64,000 nt of DNA from Cladobotryum mycophilum (lineage: Eukaryota > Ascomycota > Sordariomycetes > Hypocreales > Hypocreaceae), in the NCBI GenBank assembly GCA_036429605.1, contig JAVFKD010000010.1:1240001-1304000 (forward strand), given 5' to 3'. A program made the position numbers and the translations under genes. Each line of letters opens with the position of its first letter. The stretch's first letter is position 1. A model generated the notes under the pieces. It searched no databases and had not been told where the DNA came from. It worked only from the letters and a program-made list of their open reading frames with translations. This document shows, piece after piece, positions 31,462 through 45,586 of this stretch.

Positions 31462-33453
31462 GTTGAGGCTTAGAGCATTGATTGAAGGCTTGATTGAAGT
31501 GGTGACTGAAGTGTTGATTTAATTGTTTGATGAACTTGAATAAGAGGATTCCAAGAGGTATAAATAGTTTTTAAACTCCGATAGCACAGACCGCTCTGCC
31601 TCCTGAGAATAAAGAAGCCTAACCAAGAGAATTGCCGCCATACCGTACTTTCATTCTATCTGCCCTTCTCTTCCTTTTTCCTGTCTGATACATGTCTCAT
31701 ATACAAACCTTCTATACACTGAATCACAGTCAGGCGACCTATTTCATCACATCGCGACGTATTATCCAGCCATACAACGGCCGAATTAGAACAAAAATCT
31801 TAGCAATGTCTCTTCTCCTCGGTCTGTTCCCGACATCCATATCGGTTACAAGTAGGGCCTCTTACTGAGACGAGACATGTATAGCCGATAGATTACTTCA
31901 TACTTGTGCACGTCTCTTCTTCTCCGTTACTCATCCCTACATCCACAAAGTATCAAGCTGTCCTCGATGATGCGTAAACCTAATTAGACGTCACAGGCTT
32001 CTGCGAGAGGATAATCTAGATACAGTACACATATACGACGGACCGCCATACGGTTATACCAAGCAAGGCAAAGGATTAGGTCAATAATTACGTTTGTAGC
32101 AATTACTGTAACGGTACTAACCATATATAGAAGTCAATCTTATTAAAACCGTAACAGCATAAAAGTCTATTTCATCCAAGAACCGCACGGAGTATGTCTT
32201 ATTCCACTACTACACTTCAATTTCAATTCCGCTGGAACATTCACAGCCACAGCTGAAATATAACCTCACATGACCACGGTACCCCATACAAGTACATAAG
32301 TCACAAGTATTTAATAGGGCATCCGTGTGCTTCATACAGGGGTATCGACAAGACAATGTCTCAAGAGTCTGACTGTATCCTCCCTCTCTCTCTCTCTCTC
32401 TCCCATGTCGGTACAACGCTTTACTTGTACTTTGGGCTGACACATTGAGGAGGGGTAGTGAGGTGCGTAGATCTCCTGTTTGCACCAACATCTAAAAACC
32501 AAAAGCTAGCACGGCATCCCGATTCAATCACTCGATCAAATAGCCAGCCCTCTAAATGGTGGTAGATGAGGTATGGAGTGCATAGTAGATACAAGGACTA
32601 GCAAAGGGAACGAATACTCTCTGGCAGCTCTATATTTAGATATCTTTAGAGAAGCAAACATAGAAATTGCGCTTAAAGGGACGTTAACATCACCTTTTTT
32701 CCCTTCGAACCAGTTACGGAGTAAGCAAAAAGGGTAAGGATGTAAAAAAGAGAAGAGAAAGAGAGAGAGAAAAGAAGGTTACTCCCGAAAGAAAGCTCCC
32801 GAAAGATATCGGAAAGTGTATCAGCATTACTGTTGCAAACTATTCAAGGGCTACAGAAAATGATCAAATAAGGCATTGATGTTCAGTGATGTCTTTCAGT
32901 CGTCTGGATCAGAAATGAGAATATTGCCGTAAACGCTCTAGTCTATTGATGAAAAGACAAAGCAGGATGCATGATTTGCCGCCACCTGCATTCAAATAAG
33001 ACTTCCAACGTAAGCCCAACGTACCCATCGCAGACCGTAGCGGGCGCAAAATCGAGACTAACGACGGAGGGGTTGGAGCGGGCCGCCGGGTTACGGCGGT
33101 AAACGACATGAACGTGTCGGATAACGCATGCCGCGTTGTTCCATGTATTAAGGAGAAGAAGGCAGGATTACAAGACATCTCAAGTGCTCACAGTAAGAGG
33201 ACCGAGGGTATCGGTAGAAAGAACGCATTGCGTTTCGCAAGCACTACAAAACGGCCTGGCTAGAAGACTACTACCGGCAAGGCGATGAGAAGCTTCTCTA
33301 TACAAAAAGGTAGAGGGGTTAGTGCGAATAGGAGTCAGCTTAGTGTCAAGAAACGCATTCTTCTGTTTCCAAGACTGAAGACGAACTAAAGTTCTATTGC
33401 TACCTACTTGTGCCTGAGGTATGAAGCGGGTGGGGTCAAGGAGCGTGCAGTGG
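31462..33453. other. Intergenic stretch left of the transposon island
   Basis: 2 kb with no supported gene. A CT microsatellite lies at 32383-32402 and a purine tract near 32745-32775. Base composition is still normal here; the AT-rich block begins sharply at the transposon end at 33456. Confidence 0.55.
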
Positions 33454-34356
33454 TACGGAGGTCCATTACAAAAGTTGTTACCTGCTAAGCTACTAGTAAA
33501 AGTTAGCGTATTATCCTCGGGAATCCATGTACTAGAATTATATGCATTAACCCTTAACCTTTGATTTTTTAATTTAAGGCTTATTTAATTAAATAATATA
33601 ATACTAATAGATTTTATAATCTAGGCTATTATTATTGTGTTAAAAATTAGTAATTAAAGTATTATTAAGATTATTTTTTATATAAGACTTTTAATATAGA
33701 TTATTAATAATAGTTATGTCTAGGCTATTAATTAAGGTTTTAATTTAAATATTAAACTAATTAAAATTTAAAATATTTTAGTTATTAATACTTTTAAATT
33801 AAAAAAAATTAAAAAAAAATTAAAGATATTATAAATTTTATTTTAGTTAAAATATAATAAGATTATTATAATAAAAAAATTATATTAATATTATTAGATA
33901 ATTAAGTTTAAAAAGCTATTAATTATTAAAATTAAAGTTTAAATAATTAAAAAAAAATTATTTAATTTAATAAGATTTATTATTTTATTATATTAGTATA
34001 AAAGCTATTAGATTTAATGGATTAAGGAAAAAGTGTTTATATAGAGTTATATTTAAAAAGATAAAAATAATATTTAAATTTATATTCTAGGATTATTTTT
34101 TTTATAATAAGAAAGGTTTTTATTATTATTAAAGCTTAGAAACTATAAAAGAAAAATAAGTTATTTAACTAGAAATTAATTAATTAAATAAGAAATTAGA
34201 ACTAGTTATAAGAGTTTAATAGAAGATTTTAAACGGGATAAAATAATTAAATCTATTGTATTAAATACTTAGTAAAAAGCTTTAATAGTAATGGAATATA
34301 AAAAACAGTAAGCTTAGCCAAGGTTAAGGTAATGGGATTGATTGGTATTGATATTG

Positions 34357-34501
34357 TGATGGAGTTAGGTGTACTTTAGTGTAGGGAAGCTTACTTTTTA
34401 ATTTGGGATGCTAGAAAAACAGGTACCGGGACGGCTCGGAGGATAAAAAAGGATTATTTGTGCCTTTGTATAATAGTATTAATAATTAATTTTTTACTTT
34501 T
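34357..34501 (+). repeat. Dispersed repeat C, left copy, first part
   Basis: Matches 52776-52925 (GGGAAGCTTA..CCGGGACGGCTC..TTGTGCCTTT). It is interrupted at 34501 by Gypsy element B and continues at 51573 to about 51620 (TTTGTTTAACTT against TTTGTTCAACTT). Differences from the right copy are nearly all C-to-T or G-to-A, the mark of RIP. It may be an LTR or a SINE-like repeat; the ends are not resolved. Confidence 0.7.
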
Positions 34502-34569
34502 TGTGACGTTCCGGGCGTTTCCCAATAAGGATAACCTGGATCGTAGTTAATGTTAGCAGTGGATTAGAA

Positions 34570-35045
34570 TATGATGACCCGACGCACTTATATTATCCAC
34601 AGAACTAGACCCACTTTTAATAACACTCGTGCAAGCTATTGATTAGAAACACAACCATAGTAAAACCCCGGGCAACATAGCCAATCACAATCAGCTCGAA
34701 CAAGATCGACTCGAGCATATTTAATAGCTCGAATAAAATCAATTTAAGCATATACAATAGCTTAAATAGAATTAACTTAATCTATTATAATTATTAAATT
34801 ATTAATTTATTTTTATTAAAATAAAACCTTATATTTATTTAAATTATAATAAACTTAATTATTATATATATTAGTCTATATTTTTTCTTATATATTTAGT
34901 TAATTATTAATATAATTATTTACTATTAATAACTTAATACCTGAACTATAATATATTAAACCTATTGTTTAACCTTGCTTTAATCTACTACCAACATCAA
35001 CCACGATCTAGGTTATCCTTGTTAAGAAACGCCCGGAACGTCACA
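34570..35045 (-). mobile_element. Solo LTR, inverted, inside the left LTR of B
   Basis: This 476-base reverse-complement copy of the LTR (TATGATGACCC .. GGAACGTCACA) is flanked by TAGAA (34565-34569) and TAGGG (35046-35050). That is a TAGGG duplication whose left copy carries two G-to-A changes. It is less AT-degraded at both ends than the other LTRs. Confidence 0.8.
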
Positions 35046-35381
35046 TAGGGCAAGGTTAAGCAATAGGTTTAATATATCACAGTTTAGGTATTAGGTTATT
35101 AATAATAAATAATTATATTAATAATTAATTAGATATAAGAAAAAGATATAAGCTAATATATATAATAATTAAGTTTATTATAATCTAAATAAATATAAGG
35201 TTTTATTTTAATAGGAATAAACTAATAATTTAATAATTATAATAGATTAAGTTAATTTTATTTAAGCTATTATATATACTTAAATTAATTTTATTTAAGC
35301 TATTAAATATACTTAAATTAATTTTATTTAAACTAATTATAATTAATTATATTATCTAAGGTTTTACTATAATTATATTTT

Positions 35382-35867
35382 TGTGACGTTCCGGGCGTTT
35401 TTTAACAAAGATAACCTAGATTATAGTTAATATTAGTAATAGATTAGGGTAAGGTTAAGCAATAGGTTTAATATATTATAGTTTGGGTATTAGATTATTA
35501 ATAGTGAATAATTATATTAATAATTAATTAGATATATAAGAAAAAGATATAGGCTAGTATATATAATAGTTAGGTTTATTATAGTTTAAATGAATATAAG
35601 GTTTTATTTTAATAGGAACAAACTAATGATTTAGTGGTTATTGCGATTATTTAATGATTTTATGTTTATCTAATGATTTTTTGTTTATTTAGTGATTCTA
35701 TGTTTATCTAGTGAACTGATTTTTTAGAGGTAAGCCGGATCAGTGATATAATTGGTTAGCTTATCTAAGGTTCTACTATAGTTATACTAGGCTGTAATAA
35801 ATACAAGTATTCCTAAAAGTAGGTCTTTTTTTAGTATATAACCTAGACGTAAGGTCGGGTTATTATA
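35382..35867 (-). repeat. Left LTR of Gypsy element A
   Basis: Begins TGTGACGTTCCGGGCG and ends TTATTATA, the decayed form of the TCATCACA seen at the right LTR. Confidence 0.85.
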
Positions 35868-36287
35868 TATTACTTCTTTTTTAGGTTTTGTTCTTAAGAT
35901 TTATTAGTTTATAAATACCTTACTATTCTTAGCTTTTTTTATTCTAAGTTTTTTTTTTTTAATAAATTATATTTTTAAAGGTTATATGTTTTTTTAAGAT
36001 ATAATTAATAAGGTATAGAAAAAATCATATTTTTTTATATGTAATTATTATAAGTGTTTAGAATTGATTAATCTTTTTGGTTTTTCTATAATATTTTACT
36101 TCTTTTATGAGTTTTATAATATTAAGTGTATTATAGCTTAGAAATTTTATAATTATTATTTATATAATAAGAAAAAGAAAATATATAGTAATTCTTTTTT
36201 TAAAGTAGTAGGTAGGTTTTTTTTTTGATTTATTTTTTTTTGTTTTTAATGTATATTTTTAATGGATTGTATTATTAAAAAAAACTA

Positions 36288-38155
36288 ATATAATCCATAA
36301 GCGAGCGGACCACATAATCAAGCGGACCACCCTTTATAATAATATTTACCTTTGTATTTATATATTAAATTCTTTTATAATCTTTTATAGTAAAACTTTT
36401 AAATAAAAGTAAAATATTATTTATCTTTTAAGCTCTTAAATAAAACCTGAATTTAAGTCTTAAAGCTATAGTTAAAATCTATAATATTAGTTGTATAATA
36501 ATTCTTTAACGTTATATTAGTATATCTTTACAATATAATATAATTATTAATTTAATAAATCTTATAAAATTAGAAAAAAAATTATAATTAAATATATAAT
36601 TAATTTATTTATATAATTATTTTTATTTAAATTGTTTAGTATTAAAAAAATAATTAATTATTTATTATATATATGTAATATATTATTAATTAGTAAAAAT
36701 TAAATATTAAACTTTATTAAATATTAATTAAAGTTTTATATACACTAGGCTTATAAATATAATTATTAAAAAATTAAATATAAAAATTTAAAGCTTATTA
36801 ATAATTAGTTTACTTTTATATAAAATATAAAAACTAAATATAAAGTTTTTAATAATAATCTTTATAATTTTAATAAAACTAGCTTTATAATAAGTATTAT
36901 TTTTTTAGATATAGTTATTATAATTTTAAAAATTTTTATAAAAACTAAATTATCTTAGTTTAGTAATTAAGAATAAGTAACTATAATTTAAAATATTAAT
37001 ATAATAAGTTAAATAATATTATTACTTATTATTCTTATTATATAATACTATTTTAAAAATTAGTATTAAAAGTATAATCTTTTAATAAATTAATATATTA
37101 TAATAATAAAAAATAGCTAGACTATTAATAAAATTAGCTTAGATTAAATTAAATATTTTAATTATTATATAGCTTTTTATATAAAAAAGATCTATTAAAT
37201 GCTTATTTTTAATAACTATAAAAGCCACCACTTAATAGTATTTAAGCTTTATTATAAGAAATATAAGATTATTATAGTCTATATACCTTCTTATTCTTTA
37301 TATCTACTTTAACCATTAAATATTAATTATTTTAGACTATTAAAATAAATATATAATCAATAAATTAAAAAGTTAATATATATATATATTATATATATTA
37401 ATAAGCTTGATTTTTTTATGCTTTTTATATAATATTTTTTATTATAATTAATAAAAAGAATATTAAAAAAGGCTTTTTAAGATCTAGTTTATTATTATTT
37501 AATTTATAAAGTATTCTTTTAAAGCTTTATATAAAATTATAAACATTAATACCTTTAGAAACACTAATTAGGCCTATATAGCCTTAGGTCTTAAAAACAC
37601 TAAAAAACATATATAAAGCTAATTTATAATTAAAATATATAAAAAATTATATTATTATTTACTAAAATAACTCTTTAATTATAATATTAAATATAATTAA
37701 TTAATTTATAAAAAGAGTAATAATAATAATATATTAAATAATATTTTTATATATAAAGGTTTAAGACTTTTATGTAATAAATAAGGCTATAAGTAAATAC
37801 TATAAAACAAAGAAAATATATATATAACTTAAAGGTATTTTTATTATTAAAGAAAAGATAGGTTAATTAGATTAAAGGGATATAAATATATAAATAAAAT
37901 AAAAAAAGCAATAAAAAAGGTCTTATATAAAGGTTACGTATTATAGTAAATGCAATAAGACAGGCCATAATATATAAACTTATAAAAAAATATAATAAAA
38001 TAAAAAAAATATTTCTTATTCTATTATTAGTATAATAATTACTTAGTATTTTTTTAATATAGGTATAAAAGAAAAAGGCTATAAAAAAGTAGCTTTATTC
38101 TAATCTAAATGAATGGTCCGCTCGCTTATGTGGTCCGCTCGCTTGTGGATTACAT
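36288..38155 (+). mobile_element. Fot1/pogo-type DNA transposon, copy 1 (RIP-degraded)
   Basis: 1868 bases with inverted ends: ATATAATCCATAAGCGAGCG at left, and at right the complement of ATGTAATCCACAAGCGAGCG. TA lies on both sides (36286-36287; 38156-38157). Each end carries the AAGCGAGCGGACCA motif twice. On the plus strand, around 37180-37530, the decayed frame still follows the pogo/Fot1 DDE transposase pattern: a LILDGHxSH-like strand, then a PLDV-like block, then an ITKLDF-like block. Confidence 0.82.
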
Positions 38156-40749
38156 TATCGATTAAAAGAATAAAAGATTATTATAGTTTCTAAGCTTTTT
38201 AAGCTTTATAAAGAATTAAACAAAAAGTATTATCAATTGACTAAGAGTATAAGCTATTTAGCTTATATTTATAAATAAAAGAAAGATATTTATAAGCAAA
38301 GGGTAAAGATATTATAGCAGGGTACTAAAATAATAGATAATTTTAAAGCAATAGATTAGTTTAATTTATTAAGTTTTTTATAGGCGGCTAATATTTCCTA
38401 GAATAACCTTAAGATTATAGTTAATTAGGGTTTATTTAGGGATCTTTTAGTTTAAAATTCTAGTAAAACTATTATAGGATCTTTTAGGTATATTTAAGAT
38501 ATTTAATAGATTTTTATATATTTTTAATATTAATATAATTTTTTTATTTAATTAAGTATTAGTATTTATTGTTTTTGTAATGTATAGTTAGAATTAATTT
38601 AATTTTATATTCTTTTTCTATTAAAAGTACTTTTATAGGATTATAAATAATTTCTTTAGTATTTCTATTAATTAATATTTTTTTAAATAAAAAAACATAA
38701 AAGATTAAATATATTTATATTTTTTTAATAATAAGAGTTTATAATTAATATTTAAAATAATCTTTTTAATTAAATAAGATTCTAATTTCTTAAAATCTAA
38801 TTTATTACTTAATTATATTATTTTAATATTTATATTTCTTTTATTTAATATATAATAAAATAAATAAATTATATTTTTCTTTTTAAAAATTAATCCTTTT
38901 AATCTATTTTTATTTATATATTTCTTTATTCTTTTATAAACTAATATAAATTATATTTTTATTATTTAATATAAGTTTTTTATTTTATTTACTTTAATTA
39001 TGGCTTTATTTATAATTATCCTGTTTTTAGGTGATTTATATATCTTTAGGTTATAATTAAAGTTAGTATATATAAGACTTAAGTCTATGGATTTTAATAT
39101 ATTATTATTATAAGTAATTTATATTAATAATAATAGTTTTATCTAATTAGTTTATTTAAAATTAATATAATAATATAAATATTTTTTAATAATCTAATTA
39201 ATTTATTCAGTTTATTTATTAATTTGTAGGTAATAAACTGTATTAAGTTTATAATTAGTATTTAATTATTTAATTAATTTTTAATAGAATTTAAATATAA
39301 AAATTAATCTTTAATCTAAGATAACTTTTTTAAATAAAAAATAAATATTTATAATTATATATAAAAATATATATATAAATTCTTTTATATTTATAGTTTT
39401 TTAATATAATAAAAAATAAACCTATTTTATAAGTTTATTAATAATTATAAAAATATTATTATATTTGATTTTTATAGTAGGTTTAATTAATATAAATAGT
39501 TTTATAATAAAATCTAATATAATTATTTTTTATAGTTTTTAAAGTATTAGTAATAATTAAATTTATTTATATAGCTTATACTTTAAGGCTTTTACTTGGC
39601 TATATATAATATACATTAAGATAATTTTTTAAATGTATTATTTTATTTTATAAAAGTTAAAGTTTTATTTAATTTATTTAAATATTTTTTATATTCTTTT
39701 ATATTTATATAAAAGATATTAATAAATTTCTTTAATAAGATTTTTTTAAAGTTTTAAAAGAATTTAAATTTTATTTTTATATTATTATAGGTTTTTATTA
39801 TTTATAATAAGTTTTTTAAAAAACAATTTTTAGATTTTATAATATTTTTTAATATAATAAATCTAAGTATTATTATTGTTGATTTAGAATATAATATTTA
39901 ATATATACTATATATAATATTCTTTTAGAGTAATATTTAAGATTTATTTTATTATAATTATTTTATTTTAATTATAATTTATTTATTTATTTAAGATATT
40001 AGTTTTATTATTCTTTGATTTTTTTTAGTAAATAAAACTATAATTGAATTTTAATAAGTATTTAATATATTTAATTTAGTATTTATTAAACTATTAGATT
40101 ATAATAAAATAAAAAATATTATTATAATTTATATAGACTTTAATTTAATATTTATTTTTAAGAAAATAATATTTTTATTTTTTAAAAGTTAAAATAATTA
40201 TTAGAAATCTTTTATTATAAATAAAGTAATTTAGTTTAATATTATATAAAACTTATAAATAAAATATAATTAATTATAGTTTATTATTTTTGTTTTATTA
40301 TTTAAGTTAAACTTTTAATTTAAAATTAAAAAAATTTATTTTAAGTTTTATTTTTTTTAAATTAAATATTATAAGTATTAGATTTTTTATAATTAGAGTT
40401 TTAATTTATTTAAAAGTTTATTATATTTTTTTTATTTATTTAAATATTTAATTCTTTTTAATTAATTTATAAAATAAATATATAATTTTATTATAGTTTT
40501 TTATAAAATATTAATAATAATTAATAAAACCTAAAAAGTTTTAAATTTTTTTAATAGTATTTAATTTAAGTTAATTTTATATTATTTTAATTTTAATAGA
40601 GTTTATATATATTTTATTTAATATAATAATATATTTAAGAAAAGTAATTTATTAAATATAGAATTTATATTTTTCTAGTTTAATTAAAAGTTTTATTTTT
40701 TAAAGTTTAATAAATACTTAATATATATATTATTTATATTTTTTAAGTA

Positions 40750-40890
40750 TATCCAAAAAGATTAAAATATTATTAAAATAGATTACTATAAAAATATTAA
40801 GGTATTTCTTAAGTATATTATTAATTATTTTTTAGAATATTATAAGGGTATTTATTAATTTAAAAGGTATAATAAAATATTTAAATAGTT
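40750..40890 (-). pseudogene. Reverse-transcriptase relic of Gypsy element A
   Basis: On the minus strand the frame follows the Ty3/Gypsy RT pattern (a PFGLxNAP-like stretch, then KKYL, then the catalytic strand). The catalytic strand reads YFNNILIF at 40780-40757, where Y-x-D-D is expected. Both Asp codons are now Asn (G-to-A), as RIP would produce, and a stop occurs upstream. Confidence 0.7.
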
Positions 40891-41203
40891 TAAATTTAAT
40901 ATAAAAAACTATTATTTTTTTTTTATATAAATAAGATTATATATATTTTTTTAGGTTAAGTATAATAAACTATTTCTTGTCTTAGAGATAATTTTATAAT
41001 TCTATGATTAAGGGTAATAGAATATAGTCTTTAAGTATAACTTTATTAAGTTATTAATAGTTTATAATTAATTATAGTTTTTTATTTTTTTAAAATAAAT
41101 ATTATAGAATATTTTACTTTTAATATTAATAATTTAATAAAACCTTTAATTAGTATTTTATTAATTTATTCTTAAAGTACTATAAGTTTTTTTATTAAGG
41201 TTA

Positions 41204-43067
41204 ATATAATCCATAAGCAAGCGGACTATATAAGCAAGCGGACTACCCTCTATAATAATATCTACCTTTATATCTATATATTAAATTCTTTTATAATCTC
41301 TTATAATAAAACCTTTAAATAAAAGTAAAGTATTGCTTATTTTTTAAACTCTTAAATAAAACCTGAATTTAAGTCTTAGAGTTATAGCTAAGATCTATAA
41401 TATTAATCATATAATAATTCTTTAGTATTATACTAATATATCTTTACGATATAATATAATTACTAATTTAATAAATCTTATAAAATTAAAAAAAAACTAT
41501 AATTAAATATATAATTAATCTATTTATATAATTATTTCTACCTAGATTATTTAATATTAAAGAAATAGCTAATTATTTATTATATATATATAATATACTA
41601 TTAGTTAGTAAAAATTAGATATTAAACTTTATTAAACGCTAACTAAAGCTTTATATACGTTAAGCTTATAAATATAATTATTAAAAAACTAAATATAAAA
41701 ATCTAAAATTTATTAATAATTAGTTTATTTTTATATAAAATATAAAAATTAAATATAAAGTATTTAATAATAATCTTTATAATTTTAATAAGATTAGTTT
41801 TATAATAAATATTATTTTTTTAAATATAATTATTATGATTTTAAAAGGTTTTATAAAAATTAAATTATCCTAGTTTAATAACTAAAAATAAATAATTATA
41901 ATTTAAGGTATTAATATAATAAGTTAAGCAATACTATTATTTATTATTTTTATTATATAATATTATCTTAAGAATTAATATTAAGAATATAATCTTTTAG
42001 TAAATTAATATATTATAATAATAAAAAATAACTAGACTATTAATAAGATTAACTTAAATTAGATTAAGTATTTTAATTATTATATAGTTTCTTATATAAA
42101 AAGAATCTATTAAATACTTATCCTTAATAACTATAAAAGCCATTATTTAATAGTATTTAAGCTTTATTATAAAAAGTATAAGATTATTATAGTCTATATA
42201 CCTTCTTATTCCTTATATTTATTTTAATTATTAAATATTAATTATTTTAGGTTATTAAAGTAAGTATATAATTAATAAATTAAAAAACTAATATATATAT
42301 ATATTATATATATTAATAAGCTTAATTTCTTTTATATCTTTTATATAATATTCTTTATTATAATTAATAAAAAAATATTAAAAAAGCTTTTTAGAATTTA
42401 ATTTATTATTATTTAATTTATAAAGTGTTCTTTTAAAGTTTTATATAAAATTATAAACATTAATATCTTTAGAAACACTAATTAAGCCTATATAGCCTTA
42501 GATCTTAAAAACACTAAAAAACATATATAAAGCTAATTTATAATTAGAGTATATAAAGAATTATATTACTGTTTATTAAAATAGTTTTTTAATTATAATA
42601 TTAAATATAATTAATTAATTTATAAAAAAAGTAATAGTAATAATATATTAAGTAATACTTTTATATATAAAGGTTTAAGACTTTTGTATAATAAATAAGA
42701 CTATAAATAAGCGCTATAAAATAAAAAAAATATATATATCACTTAAAGGTACTTTTATTATTAAAAAAGGGATAGGTTAATTAGATTAAAGGGATATAAA
42801 TATATAAATAGAGTAAAAAAGAGCAGTGAGAAGGGTTTTGTATAAAGGCTACGTATTATAGCAAGTATAATAAGATAAGCTATAATATATAAACTTATAA
42901 AAAAATATAATAAAATAAAAAAATATTTTTTATTCTATTATTAGTATAATAGTTATTTAATATTTTTTTAATATAGGTATAAAAAAAAGGTTATAAGAAG
43001 ATGGCTTTATTCTGATCTAAATGAGTGGTCCGCTCGCTTATATGGTCCGCTCGCTTGTGGATTATGT
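41204..43067 (+). mobile_element. Fot1/pogo-type DNA transposon, copy 2 (RIP-degraded)
   Basis: 1864 bases, colinear with the copy at 36288-38155, with the same inverted ends. TA flanks at 41202-41203 and 43068-43069. The matching place in element B (about 49110-49130, ATTAAAGTTATAGATTTT) is uninterrupted and so shows the empty site. Confidence 0.85.
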
Positions 43068-45100
43068 TATAGATTTTATAAAACGTAGGGTTAATTCTGT
43101 CTTTTAGAATGATCTTATAATTCTATTAGTTATGTTCTAGTAGTCTTATATTAAGGGTCTTTTAGAATAGTTTCTTATAGTATTTGTATTTATTAGGGAT
43201 ATTTTTAAATTTTTTAATAAAGGTTTTTTTTTATCTAAGGGTAGTCTTTTTTTTAAAAGCTTATTAAGTTCTTTAAATATTCTTTATAAAAAGGTAATAG
43301 TTTTATAAGTTTTTTATTCTTAATATTTTTTTTATATAGGTCTTATTCCTTTTAATAATTAATTAGGTAAGGTATTTCATATTCTTTTTTTAGTGTTTTA
43401 TTTAAAGGTTTTTTTTTAAATTTATTATTTTATTATTAAGTTTTTATAAAATCTTATGTTTTATATTTATTTCTAATTAGGGCCTTTACTTTTATTCTAG
43501 TAAAGTTAACTAGTTTTTTAATTAATAAGAGAATTATTATTTTATAGTTAGAGATATCCTAAAATTATATTATACTTATTAAGGTCTATTAAATTATAAG
43601 AGATAAACTTTTTATACTTTTAAATTTTAATAAAAAAATAATTAGTTTTTATATTAATTTATTTTTTATTATAAAAAAAAGTTTTTTTTTAATATAGTAA
43701 AGTAAATATAATTTATATTTTAGTTTTTTCTTTTAGAATAATTATAAATAATTTATAGTTTTAAGGGATATATAATTATTTATTACTTTACTATTTATTA
43801 ATATAATAAAATAATATTTTTTAATTTATAGTTTTACTATTAGGCAAAGTTATCTATAATAGCTTTTATTTATAAAGTTAAAAGACTTTATTTAGTGATT
43901 ATTTTATAGCCTTTTTATAGGTAATTGATCTTGTTTTTTACTTTTAGGTTATAAATTTTATAAATTATTATACTATTTTTAATATCTAGTATATTTTATA
44001 GTTTATATTATTTTTATTAATCTTTTAGGTTTTTTTTATAAGTTTAAAAATTAAAGCCTTATTTAAACAGTTCCTGGATAATTTTTATAATAAAATGTTT
44101 TTATATAATTATTACTAGTTTAAATATTTATTAGTATTAGTTTATAAGCTTAGCTTTTTAATATTTTTTATATATAATTTTAATATAATTTTAATAGTAT
44201 ATATTTTAATAATTAGTTTATAAAGATTTATTATATTATAGACTGTTTTAGTATTTTAAGATTTTTTTTATTATAGGTTTTTTTTTAAATAAATAAACTA
44301 TTAATATTATTAATAAAGGTTTTTTAATTAATAATTACTTTTTTATCTTTATTTATAATAAGTATATTATTAATTATTAATTCTAATAGTTATTTTAATG
44401 TATTCTATAAGAATATCTAGTAGGTTTTTTTAAAGAGTTTATTTTTAATATCTTTTTTTAATCCTTAATAGAACTAGTCTATTAATAGTTTATTATATTA
44501 ATTAAGTTTTAAAACAACTTATTTAAATATAATAATATAATCTAAAACTAATCTTTTTTAATAAAAGTTTTAAAATAATTATTTTAGTTTTCTTTTTTTA
44601 TTAATAATTTTAAATATTTTCTTAAGTTTTTTAATAAATTTATTAAAGTCTTTAAAGATTTATTTTATTTATTTATTTTTTTTATTCTTTAGGTTATTAT
44701 AATAGTTTTTTATAATAGATTTAAACTATTTTTTAATAGATTCTTTTATATAAGTATATATATAAATTACTTTTATATAGTTCTCCTTAAGGTATTAAAA
44801 ATAATAATTATAGTAAGTTTTTAAGTCTATAATAAAAGCCTAAAAAAATATTATTTTAGGTTTTCTGAAAAATAGTCTTAGGTTTTTTAGTCTAAGGATT
44901 TTTTTAGTATCTTTTTTTATTTTTTGTTTATTTTTTTTAAAATTATTAATTTATAATTAAAAGTATTTTTTTTTAATTTTATTAAATAATATAATTAATT
45001 ATATTAAAGTAAGTATCTAAGGTAGTTATTATTTTTTATTAGTTATAATACTTAATATTACTTAAAGTTATAGTAATTTACTAAATAAGAGTTATTAATA

Positions 45101-45586
45101 TATAATATTCTAGATGTTTTTTAATAAAAATAACCTAAATTATAATTAATATTAGTAATAAATTAAAATAAGATTAAATAATAAATTTAATATATTATAG
45201 TTTAAGTATTAGATTATTAATAATAAACAATTATATTAATAATTAATTAAATATATAAAAAAGAAATATAGACTAATATATATAATAATTAGGTTTATTA
45301 TAGTTTAAATAAATATAAGGTTTTATTTTAATAAGAATAAACTAATAATTTAATGGTTATTGTAATTACTTAATAGCTTTACATTTATTTAATAATTTTT
45401 TATTTACTTAGTAATTCTATGCTTATCTAGTAAATTAATCTTTTAGAGATAAGCTAGATTAATAATATAATTAATTGGCTTATCTAAGGTTCTACTATAG
45501 TTATACTAGGCCATAATAAGCATAAGTGTTCCTAAAAGTGGGTCTTTTTTTAGTGTATGACCCAGATATGGGGTCGGGTCATCACA
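45101..45586 (-). repeat. Right LTR of Gypsy element A
   Basis: Same length as the left LTR. The end GGGTCGGGTCATCACA is preserved while the start is decayed (TATAATATTC for TGTGACGTTC). Confidence 0.85.

Larger units (their letters stand above)
35382..45586 (-). mobile_element. Ty3/Gypsy retrotransposon A, RIP-degraded, nested in the left LTR of B
   Basis: Two LTRs of exactly 486 bases each (35382-35867 and 45101-45586) are flanked by the target duplication ATTTT (35377-35381; 45587-45591). The internal region is expanded by two pogo-type inserts; without them it would be about 5.5 kb. A reverse-transcriptase relic on the minus strand (40750-40890) identifies the family. Confidence 0.85.

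Noticed and set aside
36288..43067. Regularly spaced repeats as a CRISPR array
   Set aside because: The repeated GCGAGCGGACCA motifs occur only at the inverted ends of two DNA transposons, and the organism is a eukaryote.
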